From JBBARC01 sp040400005 (GTDB lineage: Bacteria > Pseudomonadota > Alphaproteobacteria > Acetobacterales > Acetobacteraceae): a DNA stretch of 13,936 bases. This document shows, one piece after another, positions 6,484-12,831 of this stretch. Under the pieces are notes generated by a model that saw nothing but the letters and a program-made list of their open reading frames with translations, was not told where the DNA came from and made no database searches. Where the stretch lies: the NCBI GenBank assembly GCA_040400005.1, contig JBBARC010000065.1, positions 1 through 13,936 on the forward strand, in the 5' to 3' direction. Position numbers and translations under genes: made by a program. How positions within the stretch are numbered: position 1 is the stretch's first letter; the number at the start of each line of letters is the position of its first letter.

Positions 6484-7095
6484 ATGCCGCGGCTGAGTGT
6501 TGCGCAGTTTCAGGATCGCCAGGGCGCGATTCTGGATGCCGCCGCCGGCGTATTCGCCCGCAAAGGTTTCGAAAATACCTCCATCGCCGAGCTCGCCCGC
6601 GCCGCAGACATTTCCGATGGGCTGATCTACCGCTATTTCGATGGCAAGCGCGATCTGCTGTTTCAGGTGCTGGCACGCTTCTATCGCAGCAACCTCGACT
6701 ATCTGGAGGCGGCCATAGCACCCCAGCACGGCTTTGCCGCGCGGCTTCGGGCCCTGGTGCAATCGCATCTGGAAATTCAGCTCAATAACCCCGGCCTGTG
6801 CCGCCTGTTCATCGCCGAAGTGCGCCAGGCCGGCGATTATCCGGGGTCTGACATCCAGGAACTCAACCGTCATTATACCGAGGTTTTTTTGCGCTTGTTG
6901 GAAGAGGGCCGCCAGGCCGGTGACTTGCGCGCCAATTTCGACCAGCGCCTAATGCGCGACATTTTTTTTGGTGGGCTTGAACACGTCGCCTGGCGCGCCA
7001 TCCACGGCACTGGTGGGTTTGACGCCAGAACGGCAGCCATTGAGATTGTCGGTCTTATTGCCCATGGCCTTACTAAAGGTGCTGTCTATGTCTAA
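6484..7095 (+). CDS. TetR-family transcriptional regulator
   Basis: 203 aa from the ATG at 6484, preceded by GGGGAG (6471-6476) at 7 nt. Upstream in-frame ATGs lie in the operator/promoter and would add a 25-residue tail unlike the family. The N-terminal helix-turn-helix is clear: IL-DAAAGVFARKGFENTSI, then ELARAADISDGLIYRYFDGKRDLL (36-59), the standard TetR signature. The C-terminal half is helical and variable, presumably binding a small ligand such as an acyl-CoA intermediate (inference). The gene is divergent from the ACAD-led operon, with the 13-bp inverted repeat between them. Its last 8 bases overlap the start of the biotin carboxylase gene, so the regulator and the carboxylase are co-expressed and probably autoregulated. 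This layout resembles known regulators of branched-chain and terpene acyl-CoA catabolism, but orthology cannot be settled here. Confidence 0.9.
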   Translation: MPRLSVAQFQDRQGAILDAAAGVFARKGFENTSIAELARAADISDGLIYRYFDGKRDLLFQVLARFYRSNLDYLEAAIAPQHGFAARLRALVQSHLEIQLNNPGLCRLFIAEVRQAGDYPGSDIQELNRHYTEVFLRLLEEGRQAGDLRANFDQRLMRDIFFGGLEHVAWRAIHGTGGFDARTAAIEIVGLIAHGLTKGAVYV

Positions 7096-8587
7096 CGCCA
7101 AGCCCATCCGCAGTGTTCTGGTTGCCAATCGCGGGGAAATCGCTGCGCGCATTTTGCGCACCGTAAAAGCACATGGCTTACGGGGGAGTGTTGTATATCA
7201 CGCGGTTGATGCCGGGTCGCCCGCCTTACTGATCGCCGATCAGGCGATAGAAATTACGGGCATAACCCCGGTGGCCGCCTACCTCGATGGCGCGCAGATA
7301 ATTGCCGCGGCCGTGCAGGCTGGGGTGGATGCGATCCATCCCGGCTATGGGTTTTTATCGGAAAACGCACGGTTTGCCCGGGCGGTGGCCGCAGCCGGAA
7401 TGGTGTTTATTGGCCCTACGCCCGATGTGATCGATCTCATGGGCGATAAGGTCACAGCGCGCAATTTTGTCGCAGCCCGCGGTTTTCCCGTCGCCCCATC
7501 AGCGATCGAGGATGACGATCCGGCGACCTTCCTCGCCCGCGCCCGTGCCGTTGGGGCACCTTTGCTGATAAAGCCCGCCGCCGGTGGTGGTGGTAAAGGC
7601 ATGCGCATTGTGCGAGATCTGGCAACTCTGGCGGAAGAAATCGGCCGGGCGCGTAGTGAAGGGCAACGCTATTTCGGTGATGGTCGTTTATATGTGGAAC
7701 GCTACATTGAACGGCCGCGCCACATTGAAGTGCAGGTTCTGGGCGATACCCATGGCAATGTGGTGCATATCTGGGAACGCGAATGTTCGCTGCAGCGGCG
7801 CTTTCAAAAAATCGTCGAAGAATCACCATCACCGGCACTAACGTCGGCCGATCGGCGTGATATTTGCGAGGCCGCGGCTGGAATTGCCCGCGGGGCAAAC
7901 TATGTCGGCGCCGGCACGGTGGAGTTTATCTACGGTATTAGGCCGGATGGCTCCAATGAGTTTTATTTTCTGGAGATGAACACCCGCCTACAGGTGGAAC
8001 ACCCAGTGACCGAGGAAACCACCGGATTCGACCTGGTCAGTGAACAATTGCGCATCGCTGCCGGCGAACCCTTGGGCTACAGCCAGAATGATATCGTTTC
8101 ACGTGGCCATGCGATTGAGTTGCGCATCTATGCAGAAGACGCGACCCGTGATTTTTCGCCAACCACCGGGCGGGTGTTGCGGCTGCGCCCGCCAAGCGGC
8201 ATCGGCGTGCGGGTCGATAGCGGTATTTGCCAAGGGCAAACCGTAACCACGGCATTTGACCCGATGCTGGCAAAGTTAATTGTGTCGGGCAAAGATCGGG
8301 CCGAGGCCTTGGCGCGGGCCGATGCGGCGTTAGCCGAATTTGTGGTGCTGGGGTGCCGCACCAATATCGAATTTTTGCGCGCGCTGATCAACGATGACGA
8401 TGTCGTGGCAGGCCACATGCACACCGGGTTGATCGGTGAAAAATCGGCATTAACCACAGCCGATCTACAAACACCCGATCGGCAACGCCAGATTTTGGCC
8501 GCGGCGTGCTTGTCGGTTGCGCCGATCAGGGAAGCGGCCTGCGCCATACCGCAGGTTCATGCACAGATGGGGGCCTGGCGAAACTGA
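7088..8587 (+). CDS. Biotin carboxylase subunit of an MCC/GCC-type acyl-CoA carboxylase (alpha chain, N-terminal part)
   Basis: 499 aa from the ATG at 7088, with AAAGGTG 7-8 nt upstream. Earlier in-frame ATGs lie inside tetR. Visible domains are the BC N-terminal domain beginning VLVANRGEIAARI (10-22), the ATP-grasp loop with KPAAGGGGKGM (162-172), and the catalytic segment ERECSLQRRFQKIVEE (230-245). EMNTRLQVEHPVTE (296-309) holds the metal-binding Glu296 and Asn298. The BC C-terminal domain has DPMLAKLI. It carboxylates biotin using ATP and bicarbonate. In methylcrotonyl- and geranyl-CoA carboxylases this chain continues into BT and BCCP domains. Here it stops at GAWRN, the point where the fused chain's conserved GWRLN strand begins. 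The BT-BCCP part is a separate ORF one nucleotide downstream in another frame. Length plus that ORF (499+168) equals a normal fused alpha subunit. Confidence 0.92.
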   Translation: MSNAKPIRSVLVANRGEIAARILRTVKAHGLRGSVVYHAVDAGSPALLIADQAIEITGITPVAAYLDGAQIIAAAVQAGVDAIHPGYGFLSENARFARAVAAAGMVFIGPTPDVIDLMGDKVTARNFVAARGFPVAPSAIEDDDPATFLARARAVGAPLLIKPAAGGGGKGMRIVRDLATLAEEIGRARSEGQRYFGDGRLYVERYIERPRHIEVQVLGDTHGNVVHIWERECSLQRRFQKIVEESPSPALTSADRRDICEAAAGIARGANYVGAGTVEFIYGIRPDGSNEFYFLEMNTRLQVEHPVTEETTGFDLVSEQLRIAAGEPLGYSQNDIVSRGHAIELRIYAEDATRDFSPTTGRVLRLRPPSGIGVRVDSGICQGQTVTTAFDPMLAKLIVSGKDRAEALARADAALAEFVVLGCRTNIEFLRALINDDDVVAGHMHTGLIGEKSALTTADLQTPDRQRQILAAACLSVAPIREAACAIPQVHAQMGAWRN

Positions 8588-8588
8588 C

Positions 8589-9095
8589 ATGCTGCACCGT
8601 TTTGATATTAATGGCGAGCCGGCCGAAGCGTTTTTGACCAAAATCGGCGATGCTTGGTGGCTGCTGCATAATGGTGAAAGCCGCGAAGTATCGCTTACCC
8701 GCGATGATGGCTTCGGCGCCACGCTGAGCGTAAATGGCGCCACCCAAACCGTGCACATCGCGCGCCAGGGCGATACCGTGTTTATCCACAGTGGCGGGCA
8801 ACACTTTGAGGTTTCCTACCAGGATGCGGTGGGTTTGTATGGTGCTGTCGGCCTTGGGCGGGCGGGGGATCATGCGCGGGCACCGATGCCGGGGTCGGTT
8901 TTGTCAGTTTCCGTGCAAGCGGGCCAGGCGGTTAGCCGCGGCGATGTGATGGTGGTGATTGAAAGTATGAAGCTTGAAATGGCGATAAAAGCGGATCGCG
9001 ATGGCGTGGTGGAAAGCGTGCATGTGATCGCCGGCCGTACATTTGATCGCGATGCATTATTGGTATCACTGCATCCTTTGGCCGAGGAGGTTTAG
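8589..9095 (+). CDS. BT-BCCP protein, C-terminal half of a split MCC/GCC-type alpha subunit
   Basis: 168 aa. The first about 90 residues form the beta-rich biotin-transfer (BT) region of MCC alpha chains. Residues 96-163 are a biotinyl/lipoyl domain with APMPGSV (98-104) and the biotinylation motif ESMKLE, Lys128 being the expected biotin carrier. The canonical AMKM is changed to SMKL, which keeps the Met before the Lys. The ATG is one base after the biotin carboxylase stop (TGA-C-ATG) with no clear ribosome binding site, so it would be translated by termination-reinitiation. The protein carries carboxybiotin from the BC subunit to the carboxyltransferase encoded 2 nt downstream. Whether the split is natural or a frameshift (assembly error or mutation) is discussed under findings. 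Confidence 0.87.
   Translation: MLHRFDINGEPAEAFLTKIGDAWWLLHNGESREVSLTRDDGFGATLSVNGATQTVHIARQGDTVFIHSGGQHFEVSYQDAVGLYGAVGLGRAGDHARAPMPGSVLSVSVQAGQAVSRGDVMVVIESMKLEMAIKADRDGVVESVHVIAGRTFDRDALLVSLHPLAEEV
9085..9090 (+). promoter_or_regulatory. Shine-Dalgarno AGGAGG of the carboxyltransferase gene
   Basis: A perfect AGGAGG with a 7-nt spacer to the ATG at 9098, embedded in the last codons of the BCCP gene. The best ribosome binding site on this strand therefore serves the beta subunit. Confidence 0.85.
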
Positions 9096-9097
9096 CG

Positions 9098-10705
9098 ATG
9101 CGCCGCATGGAAAGCCGTATTGATACCCGTGACCCGGCGTATTTGGCCAATGCCGCTCACAACACAGCGATGGCCGCACAATTTCACGCGCGCCAAAACG
9201 CCGCCCGTTATGATCGGCCGGCGCGCGATATCGAACGCCTGGCCCGGCAAAAAAAGATGTTTGTGCGCGATCGGCTAGCGCAATTGCTTGATCCCGGCAC
9301 GCCATTTTTGGAACTTTCCACCCTTGCCGCCAACCAGGCCTATGATGGTGATGCACCAGGGGCCGCACAAGTTTCCGGGCTCGGCATTGTCGCCGGGCGC
9401 GAAGTGATCATCCACGCCGATGATGCCTCGGTAAAAGGTGGGGCGTGGTACCCCCTATCGGTTAAAAAGATCGTGCGCACCTTGGATATCGCCATCGAAA
9501 ACCGCCTGCCGGTGGTGCATTTATGCGATTCGGCGGGTGGGTTTTTGCCGTTGCAGGCGGAGCTTTTCCCCGATCGCTATCATGCCGGGCGAATTTTTCG
9601 TAACCAGTGCAAATTATCGCAAATGGGCGTGCCGCAAGTGGCAGTGGTGCTCGGGCATTGCACTGCGGGGGGGGCGTATGTGCCCGCGCTGTCTGACTAT
9701 AATGTGATTGTGCGCGGCACCGGGGCGATTTTTCTCGGCGGCCCGCCGCTGGTGAAAGCGGCCACCGGCGAAGAAGTCAGCGTGGAAGATTTAGGCGGTG
9801 CCGAAATGCACACCACCGTTTCTGGCACCGCCGACTATCCCGCCGAAAACGAAATGCATGCGCTGGCGTTAACCCGTGAAATTGTAGGGCGGTTTACCCA
9901 GCCGGTAAAAACCGTGATCGACCAGATAGACCCCGAGCCACCAGCCTACGACCCGGCCGAACTTTACGGCATTATCCCGCGTGACCCGCGCGTGCAGTTT
10001 GATATGCGCGAAGTGATTGCGCGCATGGTGGATGGCAGCCGCTTTCACGAATATCAGCCTGGGTTTGGCCAAACCCTAATCTGCGGTTATGCGCGGATCT
10101 GGGGCTATAAAATTGGCATTTTGGCCAATAACGGCGTGTTGCTCAACGACGCTGCGCTAAAAGGTGCGCATTTTATGCAGCTTTGCGATAAGAACCGCAC
10201 GCCCTTGGTGTTTTTGCAGAATATCACTGGGTTTATGGTCGGCCGCGAATACGAACGCCGCGGCATCACCAAAGATGGCGCCAAGATGATAATGGCGGTA
10301 TCGGGCGTATCAGTACCCAAATTTACCGTGGTGTGTAACGGCTCGTTCGGCGCCGGCACGTATGGTATGTCTGGCCGCGCCTTCGATAGCCGGTTTATGT
10401 TTTCATGGCCGCAAAGCCAGGTTGGCGTTATGGGCGCCGAACAGGCCGCCAACACGTTATCAGAAGTGAAAATCCGCCAGTTGGAACGCCAGGGCAAAAC
10501 TCTGTCGGCGGCCGAAATTGCCGCCATACGCGACCCAATTTTGGCCGATTACCGGCGCCAGGCGAGCGCCTACTATGCGACTTCGGAACTGTGGGACGAT
10601 GGCATTGTCGACCCCGTGGATACCCGCAATGCGCTGGGCGTTGCTCTGAGTGCGGCCCTTAATGCGCCGATTGGTGACCCCCATTATGGGGTGTTTCGCA
10701 TGTAG
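9098..10705 (+). CDS. Acyl-CoA carboxylase carboxyltransferase (beta) subunit, methylcrotonyl-/geranyl-CoA carboxylase type
   Basis: 535 aa, matching the length of MccB/LiuB and AtuC proteins. The N-terminal crotonase-like half has CDSAGGFLPLQ, FPDRYHAGRIFRNQ, GHCTAGGAYVPALSDY and IFLGGPPLVKAATGEEVSVEDLGG. The C-terminal half has VIARMVDGSRFHEYQPGFG, GVLLNDAALKGAHF, FLQNITGFMVGREYE, FGAGTYGMSGRA and the closing LSAALNAPIGDPHYGVFRM. These blocks are characteristic of the MCC/GCC beta clade rather than propionyl- or acetyl-CoA carboxylases. It transfers CO2 from biotin to the gamma (methyl) carbon of a 3-methyl-2-enoyl-CoA. Leucine-derived methylcrotonyl-CoA and terpene-derived geranyl-CoA are the two known substrates, and the sequence alone does not decide between them. 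It is the last gene of the carboxylase set. No T-tailed terminator follows, only an imperfect hairpin at 10741-10769. Confidence 0.92.
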   Translation: MRRMESRIDTRDPAYLANAAHNTAMAAQFHARQNAARYDRPARDIERLARQKKMFVRDRLAQLLDPGTPFLELSTLAANQAYDGDAPGAAQVSGLGIVAGREVIIHADDASVKGGAWYPLSVKKIVRTLDIAIENRLPVVHLCDSAGGFLPLQAELFPDRYHAGRIFRNQCKLSQMGVPQVAVVLGHCTAGGAYVPALSDYNVIVRGTGAIFLGGPPLVKAATGEEVSVEDLGGAEMHTTVSGTADYPAENEMHALALTREIVGRFTQPVKTVIDQIDPEPPAYDPAELYGIIPRDPRVQFDMREVIARMVDGSRFHEYQPGFGQTLICGYARIWGYKIGILANNGVLLNDAALKGAHFMQLCDKNRTPLVFLQNITGFMVGREYERRGITKDGAKMIMAVSGVSVPKFTVVCNGSFGAGTYGMSGRAFDSRFMFSWPQSQVGVMGAEQAANTLSEVKIRQLERQGKTLSAAEIAAIRDPILADYRRQASAYYATSELWDDGIVDPVDTRNALGVALSAALNAPIGDPHYGVFRM

Positions 10706-10740
10706 CCAGCGCGGGCCGCAGCGGGCTTGCGAAAACGCAG

Positions 10741-10769
10741 CGAAAATGCGGTGGTTTCCTTGCATTTCG
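10741..10769 (+). repeat. Imperfect hairpin downstream of the carboxyltransferase gene
   Basis: CGAAAATGC (10741-10749) can pair with GCATTTCG (10762-10769), with one bulged A and a 12-nt loop. No T tract follows, so it is not a typical intrinsic terminator. Transcription may continue toward the Rieske gene. Confidence 0.35.
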
Positions 10770-10797
10770 GCCGGATGCGTGGCATGAATAGGTTGAT

Positions 10798-10827
10798 TGC
10801 GTAGTTTGTCCGCTTAAATGCTACGCA
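10798..10827. promoter_or_regulatory. Inverted repeat upstream of the Rieske gene
   Basis: TGCGTAG (10798-10804) and CTACGCA (10821-10827) are perfect 7-bp arms, 16 nt apart, in the 261-bp gap ahead of the Rieske oxygenase. This could be a regulator site or a transcript hairpin. No convincing -10/-35 pair was found in the gap. Confidence 0.3.
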
Positions 10828-10966
10828 CCGCGCCCGCCCGAAAAGGCAAAATTTGTCTGTGGCGTCGCGGTGTTGCAGGGTTTTCTGGGGTCAAGCTTGC
10901 AAGGTGATTTTGGCCGTGGCGGAACAAACGCTAACGGTGCTTGGCCTTAGGGAGAGGACACCAAAC

Positions 10967-11974
10967 ATGGACGATCAAGCCACGAATAATCTGCTCTATT
11001 GGAGCAAAGCCGCCGAGAAATGCCCGTTCCCCATGCCAGTTGGCTGGTTCTTCGTGGATTTTTCGCGTAATTTGCTGCCCGGTGAGCATCGCAATATCCA
11101 AATGCTAGACCAGGAATGGGTGCTGTTCCGCGGTGAAGGCGGCAAACCCGGCATGACCGACCCATTCTGCCCGCATCTCGGCGCGCATTTGGGCCATGGC
11201 GGCAAAGTGGTCGGCGATTCCATCCGCTGCCCCTTCCATCACTGGGCTTATAATCCAGAAGGCTGGTGCACCAGCATTCCTTACGCCACCGAAATGCCGC
11301 CGATCACCAAACGCCAGCCGATTTTGCGCAACCTGCCGCTGGTGGAACGCTGGGGCATGATCTGGTGCTGGCATCACCCCAAAGGTGATGCGCCAGTGTG
11401 GGAATTGCTCAGCGTGCCAGAATTCGAAAGCGATGAGTACATCACGCCGATCGAACGGCACTGGCCGATCAACACCGCCATTCAGGAACTCGCCGAAAAT
11501 GGCGTCGACTTCCCGCACCTGAAATTCCTGCACGGTGGCGATGTTATCCCTGATGCCGATTGGGAATTTGTCGGCCCCGAATACAAAGTCACTATGGCCA
11601 AAGGCTACATCAAAGGGCACAGCCAAGGCCCCGGCTTTTCAGTGTTCCGCTTTTCGCGCGACGGCGTGACATCCACCATGTTCAGCTATTCCGTGCCGCT
11701 ATCACGGGAAAAAACTATGATGCGGATGAGCTTCACCCACAAAAAATACCCCGAAGGGTCAAAAGAACTGCAAATCGCGCAGCACCTGATCGCCCACATG
11801 ATCGGCGAAGCAGACGGCGAACAAGATGCCGGCTTTGAATCTGTCGACATGATCGTGTGGGACAACAAAAAATACCGCGCCAAACCCATCTTGTGCGATG
11901 GCGACGGGCCGATCCTAAAATACCGCTCCTGGTTCCGGCAATTCTATGCCGATGCGGATGTGTCCAAGCTGTAA
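10967..11974 (+). CDS. Rieske [2Fe-2S] non-heme iron oxygenase, KshA-like
   Basis: 335 aa from the ATG at 10967, preceded by GGGAGAGGA (10950-10958). An in-frame ATG at 10853 would add 38 residues with no ribosome binding site and no family likeness. The Rieske cluster ligands are Cys68 and His70 (CPHLGAH) and Cys88 and His91 (CPFHH). The catalytic iron motif is ENGVDFPHLKFLH (177-189), giving His184 and His189 with bridging Asp181. Asp294 is the likely third ligand. The C-terminal GDGPILKYRSWFRQFY block is shared with 3-ketosteroid 9-alpha-hydroxylase oxygenase (KshA) and related sterol-acting Rieske enzymes. It would hydroxylate or desaturate a hydrophobic substrate using O2 and electrons from a separate reductase, none of which is encoded here. 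Steroid or terpenoid substrates fit the family, but a precise substrate is not claimed. A strong terminator follows directly. Confidence 0.9.
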   Translation: MDDQATNNLLYWSKAAEKCPFPMPVGWFFVDFSRNLLPGEHRNIQMLDQEWVLFRGEGGKPGMTDPFCPHLGAHLGHGGKVVGDSIRCPFHHWAYNPEGWCTSIPYATEMPPITKRQPILRNLPLVERWGMIWCWHHPKGDAPVWELLSVPEFESDEYITPIERHWPINTAIQELAENGVDFPHLKFLHGGDVIPDADWEFVGPEYKVTMAKGYIKGHSQGPGFSVFRFSRDGVTSTMFSYSVPLSREKTMMRMSFTHKKYPEGSKELQIAQHLIAHMIGEADGEQDAGFESVDMIVWDNKKYRAKPILCDGDGPILKYRSWFRQFYADADVSKL

Positions 11975-12000
11975 GATTGTAGGCTAGGGCGCCATGAAAG

Positions 12001-12032
12001 ACGGTGGGGGAGCAATCCCCCGCCGTTTTTTT
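12001..12032 (+). terminator. Strong intrinsic terminator of the Rieske gene, GNRA loop
   Basis: An 11-bp stem (one G-T wobble) runs from A12001 to T12026. It is closed by a GCAA tetraloop (12012-12015) and followed by seven T residues (12026-12032). It lies 26 bases after the Rieske stop. Confidence 0.9.
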
Positions 12033-12044
12033 ATGCTTTTGGTT

Positions 12045-12182
12045 AAGAATTCTTCTTTTCTGAAGAAAAGCAGCAAAAGACTTTTATCATTATGGCACCG
12101 GTAACGTTCGGTGCTGCGGTGCCCCAGGCCCGGCGTCATAAAAGTGTTTTGTTGCTTTTCGGAAGTCAAAAGAAATTTCTTA
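12045..12182. repeat. Dispersed intergenic inverted-repeat element, copy 2 (full)
   Basis: T/A-rich arms face each other between the convergent Rieske and secreted-protein genes. The left arm (about 12045-12090) carries CTGAAGAAAAGCAGC and AAAAGACTTTTAT. The right arm (about 12124-12182) carries CATAAAAGTGTTTTG and TTGCTTTTC. In the centre GGCACCG (12094-12100) pairs with CGGTGCC (12117-12123). The same place in the copy near 55-157 uses a different pairing sequence. The block CCCCAGGCCC next to the right arm is identical in both copies. Confidence 0.7.
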
Positions 12183-12200
12183 GTCTTGGTTGGAACTTTT

Positions 12201-12698
12201 TTAGTGGCAGCTCAAATCAGCGCTGGCGGTAGCGTCGGTGGGGGATTTTTGGGCGATGTCGAGCAGGGCTAGGTTGTTGAACTGGGCGCGGTAGGTTGGG
12301 CCGGTTGCAGTGATGGTGATGGTTTGGCCGGGTTTGGCCATAAAAGCGCCGTTGAAGGCGGATCCGCCAAGCAAGATGTAGACTGTGTTGGGGGCGATGT
12401 GATCTTCATCGGCGGCTGTGGTGTAGGAGCCGCTGGTTGGGTTTAGGGTTGCGAACTCGATCGTGGCGTGGCTGGCGCTTTCGGCGTTGATGGCTTCTAT
12501 GGCACGGTTTTTGCCATCGGCGTTGTTTTCGGGTGAGCAACTGGTGGTGTCGATAGTGATGGGTTTACCGGCGAACGCTAGGCTGTTGGCCGGGGTTTGG
12601 CCGAAGCTTGGGCGCGGGATGGCGGCAGCCAGCACCAGAGCGGTGACGAGCAGGGCGCGCGTAAGCGGTGCGGATTTGGGGGATAGTTGGGTCATCAT
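12201..12698 (-). CDS. Small secreted protein of unknown function
   Basis: 165 aa from the Met-Met start at 12698/12695. An open frame extends upstream, but the signal peptide sits immediately after these methionines. The N-terminus is a Sec-type signal peptide: charged TQLSPKSAPLTR, then the hydrophobic ALLVTALVLAAAIP (15-28), with likely cleavage after SFG (31-33). The mature part is about 130 residues rich in Thr, Ala and Asn, with beta-like stretches (VYILLGGSAF, QTITITATGPTYRAQF). It has only two cysteines, Cys54 near the start and Cys164 next to the C-terminal His, which could form one disulfide. I recognise no family. It is convergent with the Rieske gene and divergent from the 157-aa gene. 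No Shine-Dalgarno is seen before the start, and a leaderless mRNA is possible. Confidence 0.7.
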   Translation of the reverse strand: MMTQLSPKSAPLTRALLVTALVLAAAIPRPSFGQTPANSLAFAGKPITIDTTSCSPENNADGKNRAIEAINAESASHATIEFATLNPTSGSYTTAADEDHIAPNTVYILLGGSAFNGAFMAKPGQTITITATGPTYRAQFNNLALLDIAQKSPTDATASADLSCH

Positions 12699-12729
12699 GG
12701 CGCGGAGATTAGCGCACGCGATGGGTGGG

Positions 12730-12741
12730 TGCCAATTGGCA
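12730..12741. promoter_or_regulatory. Perfect 12-bp palindrome in a divergent promoter region
   Basis: TGCCAATTGGCA is a perfect 12-bp palindrome in the 133-bp space between the secreted-protein gene and the 157-aa gene. Each half also gives a TTGGCA -35-like box pointing outward. For the minus strand, TAATCT/CTAATC (complement of 12706-12712) lies 17-18 nt away as a possible -10. It may be an operator or just part of a promoter. Confidence 0.4.
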
Positions 12742-12831
12742 GCATAGGCCGGCCGCTCGCCTGGCGCCGGCGGGCGTGGCATAGCAATGTCGGCTGCCAC
12801 ACGCAACGCATGCCGCCAACGGGGAAAAACT

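Noticed and set aside
7452..7898. 148-aa minus-strand frame inside the biotin carboxylase gene
   Set aside because: Arg/Pro/His-rich antisense shadow of a strongly conserved biotin carboxylase, with no start signal.
8582..8591. Programmed +1 frameshift joining the biotin carboxylase and BT-BCCP frames
   Set aside because: AAC-T-GAC is not a known slippery sequence and I see no stimulatory structure. Reinitiation at the ATG one base after the stop is simpler, so only the split itself is reported.
10793..10819. TTGATT/TTAAAT as a promoter of the Rieske gene
   Set aside because: The spacer is only 15 nt and both boxes are poor matches.
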